From Anaerolineaceae bacterium (lineage in GTDB: Bacteria; Chloroflexota; Anaerolineae; 4572-78), in the NCBI GenBank assembly GCA_024762375.1, contig JANTHQ010000018.1, positions 1 through 13,626 of the forward strand: a stretch of 13,626 bases of DNA. The letters are read 5' to 3'. The position numbers and the translations under genes were made by a program. Of this stretch, positions 1 to 7,378 are shown piece after piece. Every line of letters begins with the position of its first letter. The stretch's first letter is position 1. The notes under the pieces are model-generated. The model was not told where the DNA came from. It ran no database searches and was given only the letters and a program-made list of their open reading frames with translations.

Positions 1-1383
1 GCCGCAGGTTGCCACGCGGATGGGCTGGTAAAATTGCCCCGCTTTGAGCCCCATGTCGGCGGCGGCGGCTTTCAGGGCGGCTTCCAACCCGTCGTGGCTG
101 AAATCGGCTTTTGCCAGCACGGCGCGCGCTTTTTGCAGGATGGCGGGCACATCTGCCAGCGTCAATTTTTTGGGGATGAGCAGATTCAGGTTGAAATCGG
201 GCAGTTCATCTGCAAAAAAGAAATCTACTTTTTCGGCGGCTTCCGAAAGCAGGGTGAGCCGTTCCTGAATGAGCGGGGTGATTTTCAGCATGGTGTCCCG
301 GTCGGCACGGATGCCCGCTTTTTCCAAAAATGGCAGCAGACGGTCGGTCAGGTCGGGCACGCTTAAATTGCGAATGTACACCCCGTTGAAATGGTTGAGT
401 TTATCGTAATCCCACGCGGCGGGCGACGAGTTGACGCGTTCCAAACTGAACCGCTCGATAATTTCTTCGCGGGTCATAATTTCGGTTTTGTCGTCATAAC
501 TCCACCCGACCAGCGCCAGATAGTTGAACAGCGCTTCGGGCAGATAGCCCAATTCTTTAAAGGTATGGACGAACACCGGATAGAGTTTGCCATCGGGGGC
601 GCGGGTTTCGCGTTTGCTCATTTTGCCTTTGCCGGCGGGGTTCAGAATGACGGGCAGATGGGCGAAAACGGGCGGTTCCCAGCCGAGAAAATCGTACAGA
701 TGCAGGTGGATGGGGAAACTGCTGACCCACTCTTCGCCGCGCAGCACGTGGGTTATTTTCATCAGATGGTCGTCCACCACCACCGCGAAATGGTAGGTGG
801 GAATGCCGTTCGATTTGACCAGCACGGCATCGTTGATAATTTCGTTTTCGATGGTGATGTCGCCGCGAATGGCATCGTGCAGGGTGATGTTGCCGGTGAG
901 CGGCACTTTGATGCGCACGGTGAACGATTCGCCCGCTTCGGCGCGCGCGGCAGATTCTTCCGGCGAAATGTTGCGGCAGTGGCGGTCGTATCCGGGGTTT
1001 AGCCCCGCTTTTTGGCGTTCCTCGTTCACTTTTGCCAGCCGTTCCGGCGTGCAGAAACAGCGATAGGCGTGCCCGCTGTCCAAAAGTTGTTTTATGTATT
1101 TTTGGTAAATTTCCAGCCGTTCGGTTTGAACATACGGGCCGTACTCGCCACCGACTTCCACGCCTTCATCCCATTCCAGCCCCAAAAAACGCAACCCGTC
1201 CAGCAGGTCGGCGACGGAATCGGGGTTGAAGCGTTTCTGGTCGGTGTCTTCGATGCGCAGGATGAATGAGCCGCCGGTTTTTCGTGCCAGCAGATAGTCG
1301 TACAGTGCGGTGCGCGCGCCGCCAACGTGTAAAAATCCGGTGGGGCTGGGCGCATATCGCACCCGGGCAGGTGTATCAGTCAT
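1..1383 (-). CDS. gltX: Glutamyl-tRNA synthetase, 3' end cut by window edge
   Basis: Class Ic aminoacyl-tRNA synthetase that charges tRNA-Glu with glutamate in the cytoplasm. The frame is open from the ATG at 1383 to base 1, giving 461 residues; the family is usually about 470-500, so only a short tail is missing. The HIGH motif appears as HVGG at residues 19-22 within PSPTGFLHVGG. The KMSKS loop appears as KMSKR at 254-258. A zinc-site-like CxC (C109, C111) is followed 24 residues later by C136, but the position that is His in the E. coli enzyme is Asn138 here. The C-terminal anticodon-binding half ends with a typical KAGQFYQPIRVA segment. The ATG overlaps the stop of the upstream membrane-protein gene by 8 bases. 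A GAGGA lies 11 bases before the ATG, a rather long spacing. It could be a discriminating or non-discriminating GluRS; the sequence alone does not decide this. Confidence 0.96.
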   Translation of the reverse strand, partial: MTDTPARVRYAPSPTGFLHVGGARTALYDYLLARKTGGSFILRIEDTDQKRFNPDSVADLLDGLRFLGLEWDEGVEVGGEYGPYVQTERLEIYQKYIKQLLDSGHAYRCFCTPERLAKVNEERQKAGLNPGYDRHCRNISPEESAARAEAGESFTVRIKVPLTGNITLHDAIRGDITIENEIINDAVLVKSNGIPTYHFAVVVDDHLMKITHVLRGEEWVSSFPIHLHLYDFLGWEPPVFAHLPVILNPAGKGKMSKRETRAPDGKLYPVFVHTFKELGYLPEALFNYLALVGWSYDDKTEIMTREEIIERFSLERVNSSPAAWDYDKLNHFNGVYIRNLSVPDLTDRLLPFLEKAGIRADRDTMLKITPLIQERLTLLSEAAEKVDFFFADELPDFNLNLLIPKKLTLADVPAILQKARAVLAKADFSHDGLEAALKAAAADMGLKAGQFYQPIRVATCG

Positions 1384-1837
1384 AGGTAAGAGTATCCTCG
1401 GTTTTGTTGAAAAATGGTTTTTTGACAAACGGTAAATTCAGGTAAATCCACGGCAAGGCGATTGAGATGGCGTATCGGGCAACCAGTGTCCACTGGGCGA
1501 CGGGTTTCATCGCGGTGGGATGGTTGGAAAATACGCCAAAGGTGGCGATAGCGAAAAAAAATGCCGCCGCAGCCAGAAAAAGGATTCGCCCCCAATTTTT
1601 ATGGTTCCACAACCCAAAAGCGGCCACGATAAATGCGATACTGAATGCCACACTGACCCACTGGTAGAGGTACAATTGCGCCAATGGTGCACCGGCATCA
1701 ATCGCCAGAGTATATATCAGCCGGGCGATGTTTTGCAAACCCAATACCAGTGCCCACACGGCGATGACATAAATTCCATACGGGCGGCGAAAATAGTTAT
1801 GTTTCAAAATCCAACTGCTTTCGGTGCATGCTGACAC
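1376..1837 (-). CDS. Small four-helix membrane protein of unknown function
   Basis: I do not recognise this family. The frame encodes up to 153 residues with four likely membrane helices at about residues 20-40, 55-77, 82-103 and 113-138. A positively charged N-terminal stretch (KHNYFRRPYG) lies before the first helix, and the short C-terminal tail has mixed charge. The start is uncertain. The GTG at 1837 gives 153 aa and overlaps the end of rodA by 41 bases; a TTG at 1807 gives 143 aa and overlaps by 11. Neither has a clear Shine-Dalgarno sequence, so translation probably depends on coupling to rodA. The stop overlaps the gltX ATG (ATGACTGA arrangement). Length and overlaps on both sides argue for a real gene rather than a shadow. 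Its place after rodA could suggest an envelope role, but that is inference from position only. Confidence 0.75.
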   Translation of the reverse strand: MSACTESSWILKHNYFRRPYGIYVIAVWALVLGLQNIARLIYTLAIDAGAPLAQLYLYQWVSVAFSIAFIVAAFGLWNHKNWGRILFLAAAAFFFAIATFGVFSNHPTAMKPVAQWTLVARYAISIALPWIYLNLPFVKKPFFNKTEDTLTYD

Positions 1838-2891
1838 TTTCGACCAATCCCAGTGCCAGTAAAAAAGTTAATAGCGAACTGCCGCCGTAACTGACAAATG
1901 GCAGCGGGGTTCCGGTAACGGGCATGATGCCCAAATTTACGCCGATGTTGATGGTTGTTTGCACAAAAATGACCGCAGCCACGCCGATGCAGATGCCGCG
2001 GCCAAACGAATCGCCGGCGACACTGGCAGCGTGCAGAATTCGCCACAAGAGCAAAATGAAAAGCAGGATGAGCAGAATTGCGCCGAGCATACCCAATTCT
2101 TCGCTGATGACAGAGAAAATGAAATCGGTGTGGCGCACGCGCAAAAAGCGAAGCTGACTCTGTGTGCCGTTGCCGAAGCCTTTGCCCAGCCACCCGCCCG
2201 AACCGATGCTGATGAGGGCCTGCTGCACGTTGTAATAATCATCGGGGTTGCCGGTGGGATTTAAAAACAGGATGATGCGCTGGCGCATATAATCTTTCAT
2301 TGCCAGCCAAATGATGGGGCTGGCAGCGACTACCGCGCCACCCAGAATCGCGACGTGCAGCAGGCGCATACCGGCTATCAGCGCCATTACCAGCCAAATG
2401 AAACCGATAATCAGACTGGTACCCAAATCCGGTTCCAAAAAAATGAGGATCATCGGTAGGGCGACGATGACGATTGACTGCGCCAGAAATTTTATCTGCC
2501 CAATTTCACCATCGTGGGCGGCGAAAAACCGGGCCAACACGATGATGATGACCAGTTTTGCGATTTCGCCGGGTTGAATGGCCCCCCCGGCGAGCCAGCG
2601 CTGAGTGCCACCGGTTAACTCACCGGCCACCAGCACCACAATCAGCAGCACGATGGCGGTCAAATAAAACAGGTGGTAAATTTCACGATAGTAGCGGTAG
2701 TCGATTGCGGCCAGCACCAACATGGCGATGATACCGATACCCGCCCGAATGAGTTGGGTGCGCCACAATAGATGCAGGTCTTCGGTGCTTTGGGTCGCGC
2801 TGAAAATCATCGCAATGCCATACGTGATGAGCAGCAGGACTACCAGTAGCAGCCAAAAATCAAATTTCCGCCAAATGCGTAACGATTCCAT
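1797..2891 (-). CDS. rodA: Rod-shape SEDS peptidoglycan glycosyltransferase RodA
   Basis: SEDS-family membrane enzyme that polymerises lipid II into glycan strands during cell elongation, working with the class B PBP2 encoded by mrdA in the same cluster. The protein has 364 residues, normal for RodA, and is almost wholly hydrophobic, with about ten membrane segments. Family signatures are in order: GTQRWL around W99, QPGEIAKL at 106-113, EPDLGTS, HTDFIF with D256 (the likely equivalent of the essential extracellular-loop Asp of SEDS enzymes), SEELG, and PLPFVSYGGSS near the C-terminus. FtsW is the alternative family member, but the mrdA/mreBCD context favours RodA. The ATG at 2891 is the only plausible start, since the next Met is inside helix 1. 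Oddly, it has no recognisable ribosome binding site and lies just after a strong terminator. It overlaps the following membrane-protein gene. Confidence 0.93.
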   Translation of the reverse strand: MESLRIWRKFDFWLLLVVLLLITYGIAMIFSATQSTEDLHLLWRTQLIRAGIGIIAMLVLAAIDYRYYREIYHLFYLTAIVLLIVVLVAGELTGGTQRWLAGGAIQPGEIAKLVIIIVLARFFAAHDGEIGQIKFLAQSIVIVALPMILIFLEPDLGTSLIIGFIWLVMALIAGMRLLHVAILGGAVVAASPIIWLAMKDYMRQRIILFLNPTGNPDDYYNVQQALISIGSGGWLGKGFGNGTQSQLRFLRVRHTDFIFSVISEELGMLGAILLILLFILLLWRILHAASVAGDSFGRGICIGVAAVIFVQTTINIGVNLGIMPVTGTPLPFVSYGGSSLLTFLLALGLVESVSMHRKQLDFET

Positions 2892-2902
2892 AGTTAAAAA
2901 CC

Positions 2903-2960
2903 AAAAAACAGCGATTAACGCTCCGGCAGATTATCGCTTGCCGGAGGTCAATCGCTGTTT
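2903..2960 (-). terminator. Strong intrinsic terminator between minE and rodA
   Basis: On the minus strand an 11-bp outer stem (AAACAGCGATT at 2960-2950 pairing with AATCGCTGTTT at 2916-2906) encloses an 8-bp inner stem (CTCCGGCA with TGCCGGAG, 2946-2939 and 2928-2921) around a 10-base loop. The right arm runs into T6 (2908-2903), then GG and T5. This is a textbook Rho-independent terminator for the minE transcript. The loop contains AGCGAT, which could pair instead with ATCGCT of the outer right arm, so an alternative fold is conceivable. Confidence 0.9.
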
Positions 2961-2975
2961 AGCGTTTGTCGAATG

Positions 2976-3239
2976 TTAGTGCGCTTCTGATTTAGCGCCG
3001 GTAAGCGGTACATCTGCGACGAGTCGACTTTGGCGTGCCTGTTTGGACAACGAAATGTCGATACCGCCGGGGTCAACGTCCACGTATTTTGAAATTACCG
3101 CCGCTAATTCTGCACGTAATTGATCCATCACGTGCGGCGGTAGCTTTATTCTATCGTGAACCAACACAACCTGCAAACGTTCTTTGGCGACGTTTCCGCT
3201 TTTATTGCCGGAGCCGAATATTTTGTCAAAAAATCCCAT
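2976..3239 (-). CDS. minE: Cell division topological specificity factor MinE
   Basis: MinE stimulates the ATPase of membrane-bound MinD and displaces MinC, driving the Min oscillation that keeps Z-rings at midcell. The 87 residues match the usual size of about 88. The N-terminal MGFFDKIFG is the membrane-targeting amphipathic segment. AKERLQVVLVHDR at about 19-31 is the anti-MinCD helix region, very close to the E. coli counterpart. The rest fits the dimeric topological-specificity domain (RAELAAVISKYVDVDPGGIDI). I chose the ATG at 3239 because an AGGTGATT Shine-Dalgarno lies just upstream and the protein then starts with the canonical MGFF; the frame is open to an ATG at 3272, but that adds an atypical leader. 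Unlike in a simple minCDE operon, 112 bases with a separate promoter divide it from minD, and a strong terminator follows. Confidence 0.93.
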   Translation of the reverse strand: MGFFDKIFGSGNKSGNVAKERLQVVLVHDRIKLPPHVMDQLRAELAAVISKYVDVDPGGIDISLSKQARQSRLVADVPLTGAKSEAH

Positions 3240-3294
3240 GGGAATCACCTGAAAGGTACATATGATACACAATACGACACATTACATAATATCT

Positions 3295-3323
3295 ATTATA
3301 CATGCATTCCCGATTTTCGTCAA
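3295..3323 (-). promoter_or_regulatory. Sigma-70 type promoter for minE
   Basis: On the minus strand TTGACG (3323-3318) is followed by exactly 17 bases and TATAAT (3300-3295). This is 11 of 12 consensus bases at optimal spacing. The predicted start near 3288 gives a leader of about 50 bases before the minE ATG at 3239. The region downstream of the -10 is markedly AT-rich compared with the flanking genes. Confidence 0.8.
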
Positions 3324-3329
3324 TCGGGA
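3308..3329. repeat. Inverted repeat overlapping the minE -35 element
   Basis: TCCCGATT (3308-3315) and AATCGGGA (3322-3329) form a perfect 8-bp inverted repeat with a 6-base centre. The -35 hexamer TTGACG covers the centre and the edge of one arm. There is no T-run on either strand, so it is not a classical terminator. A dyad of this size placed on a -35 is typical of an operator for a dimeric regulator; that role is inference. Confidence 0.6.
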
Positions 3330-3351
3330 TAGAGGTACTACGGATAGCAAG

Positions 3352-4149
3352 CTACCCCCCGTTCCAAAATCGTGCCAGCTTTTGGAAGAACGATGCTTCC
3401 GGTTGCAAATTTAGGAAGGGTACATCTTCGCCATTGAGACGCCGCGAAATGTTTTTGAAGGCGGTGCTGGCGCGGCTGTTGTTTTCAAATATGACCGGCA
3501 CACCTTTGTTGGTGGAAATGATGATTGATTCGTCATCGGGGATGACGCCGATGAGTTTTATGGCCAGCACATCGACCACATCACTGATGTCGAGCATGTC
3601 GCCGCGTTGAACCATGTCGGCGCGCAGGCGATTGATGATGAGGTCGCCGGGGCCTTTGCCGGCGGCTTCGAGCAGCCCGATGATGCGGTCGGCGTCGCGC
3701 ACGGCGGAGATTTCCGGGGTGGTGACGATGAGCACGCGGTCGGCGGGCGACATTGCGTTTTTGAACCCCTGTTCGATGCCTGCGGGGGAGTCAATCAGGA
3801 TGAAATCGAATTCCTGCCGCAATTCATCACACAGGGCAATCATATCTTCGGGGCTGACGGCGGTTTTGTCGCGGGTTTGGGCGGCGGGAATGAGATACAA
3901 TCCTTCGACACGTTTATCGCGAATGAGGGCTTGTTTCAGGCGGCACGTGCCTTCCACCACGTCCACCAAGTCGTAAACGATGCGATTTTCGAGCCCCATG
4001 ACGACATCCAAATTACGCAAGCCGATATCGGCATCGATGGCGACAACTTTTTTCCCGGCAATCGCCAGAGCAGCGCTTAAATTTGCGGTGGTGGTGGTTT
4101 TTCCGACGCCACCTTTTCCTGATGTGATAGTGACAACTTTTCCTGCCAT
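3352..4149 (-). CDS. minD: Septum site-determining ATPase MinD
   Basis: MinD is a ParA/Mrp-type ATPase that binds the inner membrane when ATP-bound, recruits MinC to block FtsZ assembly, and is released by MinE. From the ATG at 4149 it has 265 residues and starts with MAGKVVTITS, as expected for the family. The deviant Walker A is SGKGGVGKTTT at 10-20, with signature lysine K12 and K17. IDADIGLRNLD follows at about 38-48, and DSPAGIE at about 120-126. The C-terminal FFQKLARFWNGG is the amphipathic membrane-targeting helix. The frame is open to an ATG at 4200, which would overlap the end of minC and add 17 polar residues. I prefer 4149 because AAAGGGA lies 8 bases before it and 4200 has no binding site. 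Co-transcription with minC is likely. Confidence 0.94.
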   Translation of the reverse strand: MAGKVVTITSGKGGVGKTTTTANLSAALAIAGKKVVAIDADIGLRNLDVVMGLENRIVYDLVDVVEGTCRLKQALIRDKRVEGLYLIPAAQTRDKTAVSPEDMIALCDELRQEFDFILIDSPAGIEQGFKNAMSPADRVLIVTTPEISAVRDADRIIGLLEAAGKGPGDLIINRLRADMVQRGDMLDISDVVDVLAIKLIGVIPDDESIIISTNKGVPVIFENNSRASTAFKNISRRLNGEDVPFLNLQPEASFFQKLARFWNGG

Positions 4150-4184
4150 TGATTTCATCCCTTTATCTTTCGATGGATTTTTGG

Positions 4185-4877
4185 TTATTTTTTGCGCCAT
4201 GCTTCGGCGACAATTTGCCCGTCTTGCACAAATGCGATTTCCGGTATGATAGTGCGTCGCCGTTCATCGGCGGGCGCGCGGGCAATGGCATCGCCGATGA
4301 TGAGTTGGACGGGTTTCAATTCCAGCGCGGCAACGAATGCGTTCTCTGGCGAGACGGCACCGGCATAAACGGTGCCCCGCAAGTTGCCCCAAATGATGAC
4401 ATATCCCCCGGCTTTGATGACCGCGCCGGGATTCACATCGCCAATGACGACCACATTGCCCAGCGATTCTACGGTTTGCCCCGAGCGCAGTGTGCGTCGA
4501 ATGGTGGTGACGTTTTCTGTGGGCTCGGTGGGCGGGGTACGCGCGGCGCGTCCCGTTTTCTGGGCGACAGCCGGTGCATTTGCCGGTTCGGCTTCGAGCC
4601 CGAGTGCTTTGGCAGCGGCTTGTGTGTCGGGGGCGTTGCTGTACACCGCCCACAGGGTCATGTGGTGTTCAGCCAGCAATACGCCCAGCGCTTCGAGTTC
4701 TTCCTCATTTAAAAGTCGCTCGCCGACGGCTACGGCAACACGCCCGCCTTTGAAAAAGGATGAACGCTGTTCGAGTTTTTGTGCCAATTGCCGCAGAATT
4801 GTTTTCCAGTTTCCGGCACCGATGGTAACAATGATGCCGTTACTGGTGCCTTTTATGATGACGCGTTCAGGAGCCAT
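4185..4877 (-). CDS. minC: Septum site-determining protein MinC
   Basis: MinC inhibits FtsZ polymerisation and is brought to the membrane by MinD. The 230 residues equal the family norm. Residues 1 to about 95 fit the N-terminal FtsZ-antagonist domain (TIGAGNWKTILRQLAQKLEQ). A Pro/Ala/Thr-rich linker covers about 96-125. The C-terminal right-handed beta-helix domain begins near RTLRSGQ and contains GNVVVIGDVNPGAVIKAGG and IIWGNLRGTVYAG, the dimerisation and MinD-binding region. It starts 3 bases after the mrdA stop codon, so its translation is probably coupled to PBP2. A weak AGGCGGA inside the end of mrdA may serve as its binding site. Confidence 0.94.
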   Translation of the reverse strand: MAPERVIIKGTSNGIIVTIGAGNWKTILRQLAQKLEQRSSFFKGGRVAVAVGERLLNEEELEALGVLLAEHHMTLWAVYSNAPDTQAAAKALGLEAEPANAPAVAQKTGRAARTPPTEPTENVTTIRRTLRSGQTVESLGNVVVIGDVNPGAVIKAGGYVIIWGNLRGTVYAGAVSPENAFVAALELKPVQLIIGDAIARAPADERRRTIIPEIAFVQDGQIVAEAWRKK

Positions 4878-4880
4878 AGT

Positions 4881-7244
4881 TTATTGTTCCGCCTGAAATT
4901 CTACAAAGTATCGTGTTGATGAACTCACAGAAAGCTTTATGGGATTCGCCGGAAAATCAACCAGTTGGATTGTCCATGTGTCTGCCAGTTGCGGATCCAG
5001 CGCATTGTAATCAAATTGTCCGGTGGGGCCGGTAACCACCTGTGCCACTGTTTCATCGTTGGCGATGATTTCTATCGTTACCCCGCCGATGCCTTTTCCG
5101 GTTGCATCCAAAACATATCCGTTGACGGCTGCGGCTTGTTCCGAAAATTGGTCGCTGCCGAGCAGCCGTGCGGTGAATTTTCCGCCGGTGGCCGATGGTA
5201 TTTGGTCGGTGCCGCTGTTCGCTTCGGCATCAGATGGCCGGTCGAAACCGAAATAGTAGCGCAAAATGCTGTTGACCACCGGTGCTGCCACCACCGAACC
5301 TTCGCCGCCGCCATACACAAAGGCCACCACGGCAATTTCCGGGTTCTCGGCGGGAGCATATGCGGCAAACCACGCATGGCTGGTTTTTACCCGCCCATCT
5401 TTGTCCAAACATTGCGGATAGCGGTCGCAAAATTCGGCAGTACCGGTTTTCCCGGCGACGGTAATGCCCGGCACATCAATTTTCCCGGCGGCCGTACCCC
5501 AGTCAATGACGGCTCGTAAGCCTTCCCGAACCCAGTCGAGTGTTTCGGCATCAACATTCAGTTTTCCCAGCACTTCCGGTTCGGCGCGGTAGATGAGTTC
5601 TTGCTGGGGGTTGCGCACGGCTTGCACAACATGTGGTTTGTACAGCGTGCCACCATTCCCGATGGCCGCGTAGGCGTTGGCAACCTGCAGTGGTGTGGAC
5701 AGAACAAATCCCTGCCCGATGGACATATTGTAGGTGTCGCCCGTAACCCACGTTTCGGCATAGTTCAGCCGTTTCCACTTTGGACTGGGCACCAAACCCG
5801 CGCCTTCGCCGGGGATGTCGATGTTGGTTGGGGCGCCAAAACCAAATCGTTCTGAATATTCAATCAGTTTGTCTAGCCCCAAACCTTCATACCCGCTTGG
5901 CTCGTATCCGCCACCGACCTGATAAAAATAAACGTCGCACGAATTGGCCATTCCGGAAACCACGTCCATTGGACCGTGCCCCTTGCGATACCAGCAGTAA
6001 AAGGGCTGGGCCAAATCCGGGTCATCGGGGAAAAATTTGTTCGGCAGATAGAGCACGCCTTGACACACAAATTGCTGTCGCGGCGAGACTGTTTTTTCTT
6101 GCAGCGCACCGGCGGCAACCACCACTTTAAAGGTAGAACCGGGGGGATATAACCCGCCGATGGCTTTGTTGACCAGCGGCGTGCGTTCATCTTCCGCAAG
6201 CAGGCTGTACTCTCGGGCGGATATACCCTCGGCGAAAAGGTTGTTATCGTATGTCGGCAGCGATACCATCGCCAGAATTTCGCCGGTTTGGGCGTTGAGC
6301 ACCACGGCAGCCCCGGATTGCCCCGGAGAGTCATCAATGGCGGTTTGCAGTGCATCGGTGGCAAATTGCTGCAAATCGGTGTCAATCGTTAGCGTGATAT
6401 TGTTGCCCGGCTGCGCTTCTCGGGTTGTGCCGATGGTTTTTATCTTCCGCCCGGTAACATCCACCTCGACCAACTCTTCGCCTTTTGAGCCGTGCAACGC
6501 TTGCTCGTAACTCGATTCAACGCCCACCAGCCCAACATCGTCATTCGGGTTGTAAAGCGGGGTGGGATAACGGTCTGTTTGCGTCGGAGGAATGGGTCCC
6601 ACATACCCCAGCACATCCGATGTCAGCTCGCCGGTCAGATATTCTCGTTTGGATGCTGTTTGGACGAACACGCCCGGAAAATTGAGCCGATTTTGCTCGA
6701 TGGTAGCGGCTGCTTCGGCAGAAATATCTGTGGCAACGATAACCGGTTGGTAAGGTGCAAATGGCGGCGCATCTTCCACTGCGTCCTGAATTCCTTTGGG
6801 TGCGCTGGCGATTTTCCGGCTGCGAGTATTTCGCACCTGTCGCCCCGGCAAACGGGTATATTCGTGGTGCAAAAACGAGCGGAAATAGGCGTTGTGGTCC
6901 GGGATGCTGCGCACACCGCTATTGGTAATGGGCAAATTCAGCAAGTCGGCCAGTTTGGCAAAAACTTCGGCGCGATCGGTTGTGTCGTCCGGAAGGTACG
7001 CAGGCACAATGGTCACATCGTAAATGGGGCGATTTCGGACCAGTAGATTTCCGTTCCGGTCGTAAATGATGCCCCGTGGCGCGTCAATTTCTACAGTTTG
7101 GAACCGGTTGCGGTCTGCCAACTGACGATATTGTTCGCCTTCCAGTATTTGCAATCGCACCAATTGGCCGACAAATACAAAAAAAACAACAACGATGATG
7201 ATTTGGAATATGACAATTCTAAACTTTACTTGATAATCAGTCAC
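4881..7244 (-). CDS. mrdA: Penicillin-binding protein 2, elongation transpeptidase, with extra C-terminal domain
   Basis: Class B penicillin-binding protein that cross-links peptidoglycan in the elongasome, partnered with RodA. It has a short cytoplasmic N-terminus, one membrane helix at about 9-28, and a pedestal domain (DAPRGIIYDRNG at about 54-65; GLVGVESSYEQALHG). The transpeptidase domain runs from about 300 to 665 with all active-site motifs: STFK with nucleophile S370 and K373, SCD at 435-437 (the PBP2 form of SxN), and KTGTAE starting at K599. At 787 residues it is about 130-180 longer than usual. The surplus is a linker and an 80-residue segment from about 705 (GYVLDATGKGIGGVTIEI, then TGPTGQFDY) that resembles carboxypeptidase-regulatory or transthyretin-like beta-sandwich domains. 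The start is GTG at 7244; an in-frame TAA two codons upstream excludes an earlier start. AAGGTG lies 13 bases upstream. Confidence 0.95.
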   Translation of the reverse strand: MTDYQVKFRIVIFQIIIVVVFFVFVGQLVRLQILEGEQYRQLADRNRFQTVEIDAPRGIIYDRNGNLLVRNRPIYDVTIVPAYLPDDTTDRAEVFAKLADLLNLPITNSGVRSIPDHNAYFRSFLHHEYTRLPGRQVRNTRSRKIASAPKGIQDAVEDAPPFAPYQPVIVATDISAEAAATIEQNRLNFPGVFVQTASKREYLTGELTSDVLGYVGPIPPTQTDRYPTPLYNPNDDVGLVGVESSYEQALHGSKGEELVEVDVTGRKIKTIGTTREAQPGNNITLTIDTDLQQFATDALQTAIDDSPGQSGAAVVLNAQTGEILAMVSLPTYDNNLFAEGISAREYSLLAEDERTPLVNKAIGGLYPPGSTFKVVVAAGALQEKTVSPRQQFVCQGVLYLPNKFFPDDPDLAQPFYCWYRKGHGPMDVVSGMANSCDVYFYQVGGGYEPSGYEGLGLDKLIEYSERFGFGAPTNIDIPGEGAGLVPSPKWKRLNYAETWVTGDTYNMSIGQGFVLSTPLQVANAYAAIGNGGTLYKPHVVQAVRNPQQELIYRAEPEVLGKLNVDAETLDWVREGLRAVIDWGTAAGKIDVPGITVAGKTGTAEFCDRYPQCLDKDGRVKTSHAWFAAYAPAENPEIAVVAFVYGGGEGSVVAAPVVNSILRYYFGFDRPSDAEANSGTDQIPSATGGKFTARLLGSDQFSEQAAAVNGYVLDATGKGIGGVTIEIIANDETVAQVVTGPTGQFDYNALDPQLADTWTIQLVDFPANPIKLSVSSSTRYFVEFQAEQ

Positions 7245-7268
7245 CGTTTATGCGATACACCTTTTAGC

Positions 7269-7297
7269 ATTATACTCTATTTACAGAAGAATTACAA
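7269..7297 (-). promoter_or_regulatory. Sigma-70 type promoter for mrdA-minC-minD
   Basis: On the minus strand TTGTAA (7297-7292), 17 bases, then a perfect TATAAT (7274-7269). The predicted start near 7262 gives a very short leader of about 18 bases before the GTG at 7244. It lies in a 134-base AT-rich gap between mreD and mrdA. No terminator hairpin is visible after mreD, so read-through from the mreB promoter is also possible. Confidence 0.7.
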
Positions 7298-7378
7298 TAG
7301 CTGAACTATACTATATATTGTGGGTAACTAGCGGAATAATGCTGTATATAGGTGTTTTCTGTTCTCCTCAAATTTTTT

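Noticed and set aside
391..1002. 203-residue plus-strand open frame antisense to gltX
   Set aside because: Overlaps the KMSKS and catalytic regions of a clear GluRS; no independent evidence.
7311..7351. CTATATA / TATATAG inverted repeat in the mreD-mrdA gap
   Set aside because: Only 7 bp in very AT-rich DNA with a 27-base centre; likely by chance. No terminator is formed.
7364..7369. GAGGAG on the minus strand just after the mreD stop, resembling a ribosome binding site
   Set aside because: No ATG, GTG or TTG follows within usable distance, so no gene can be assigned to it.
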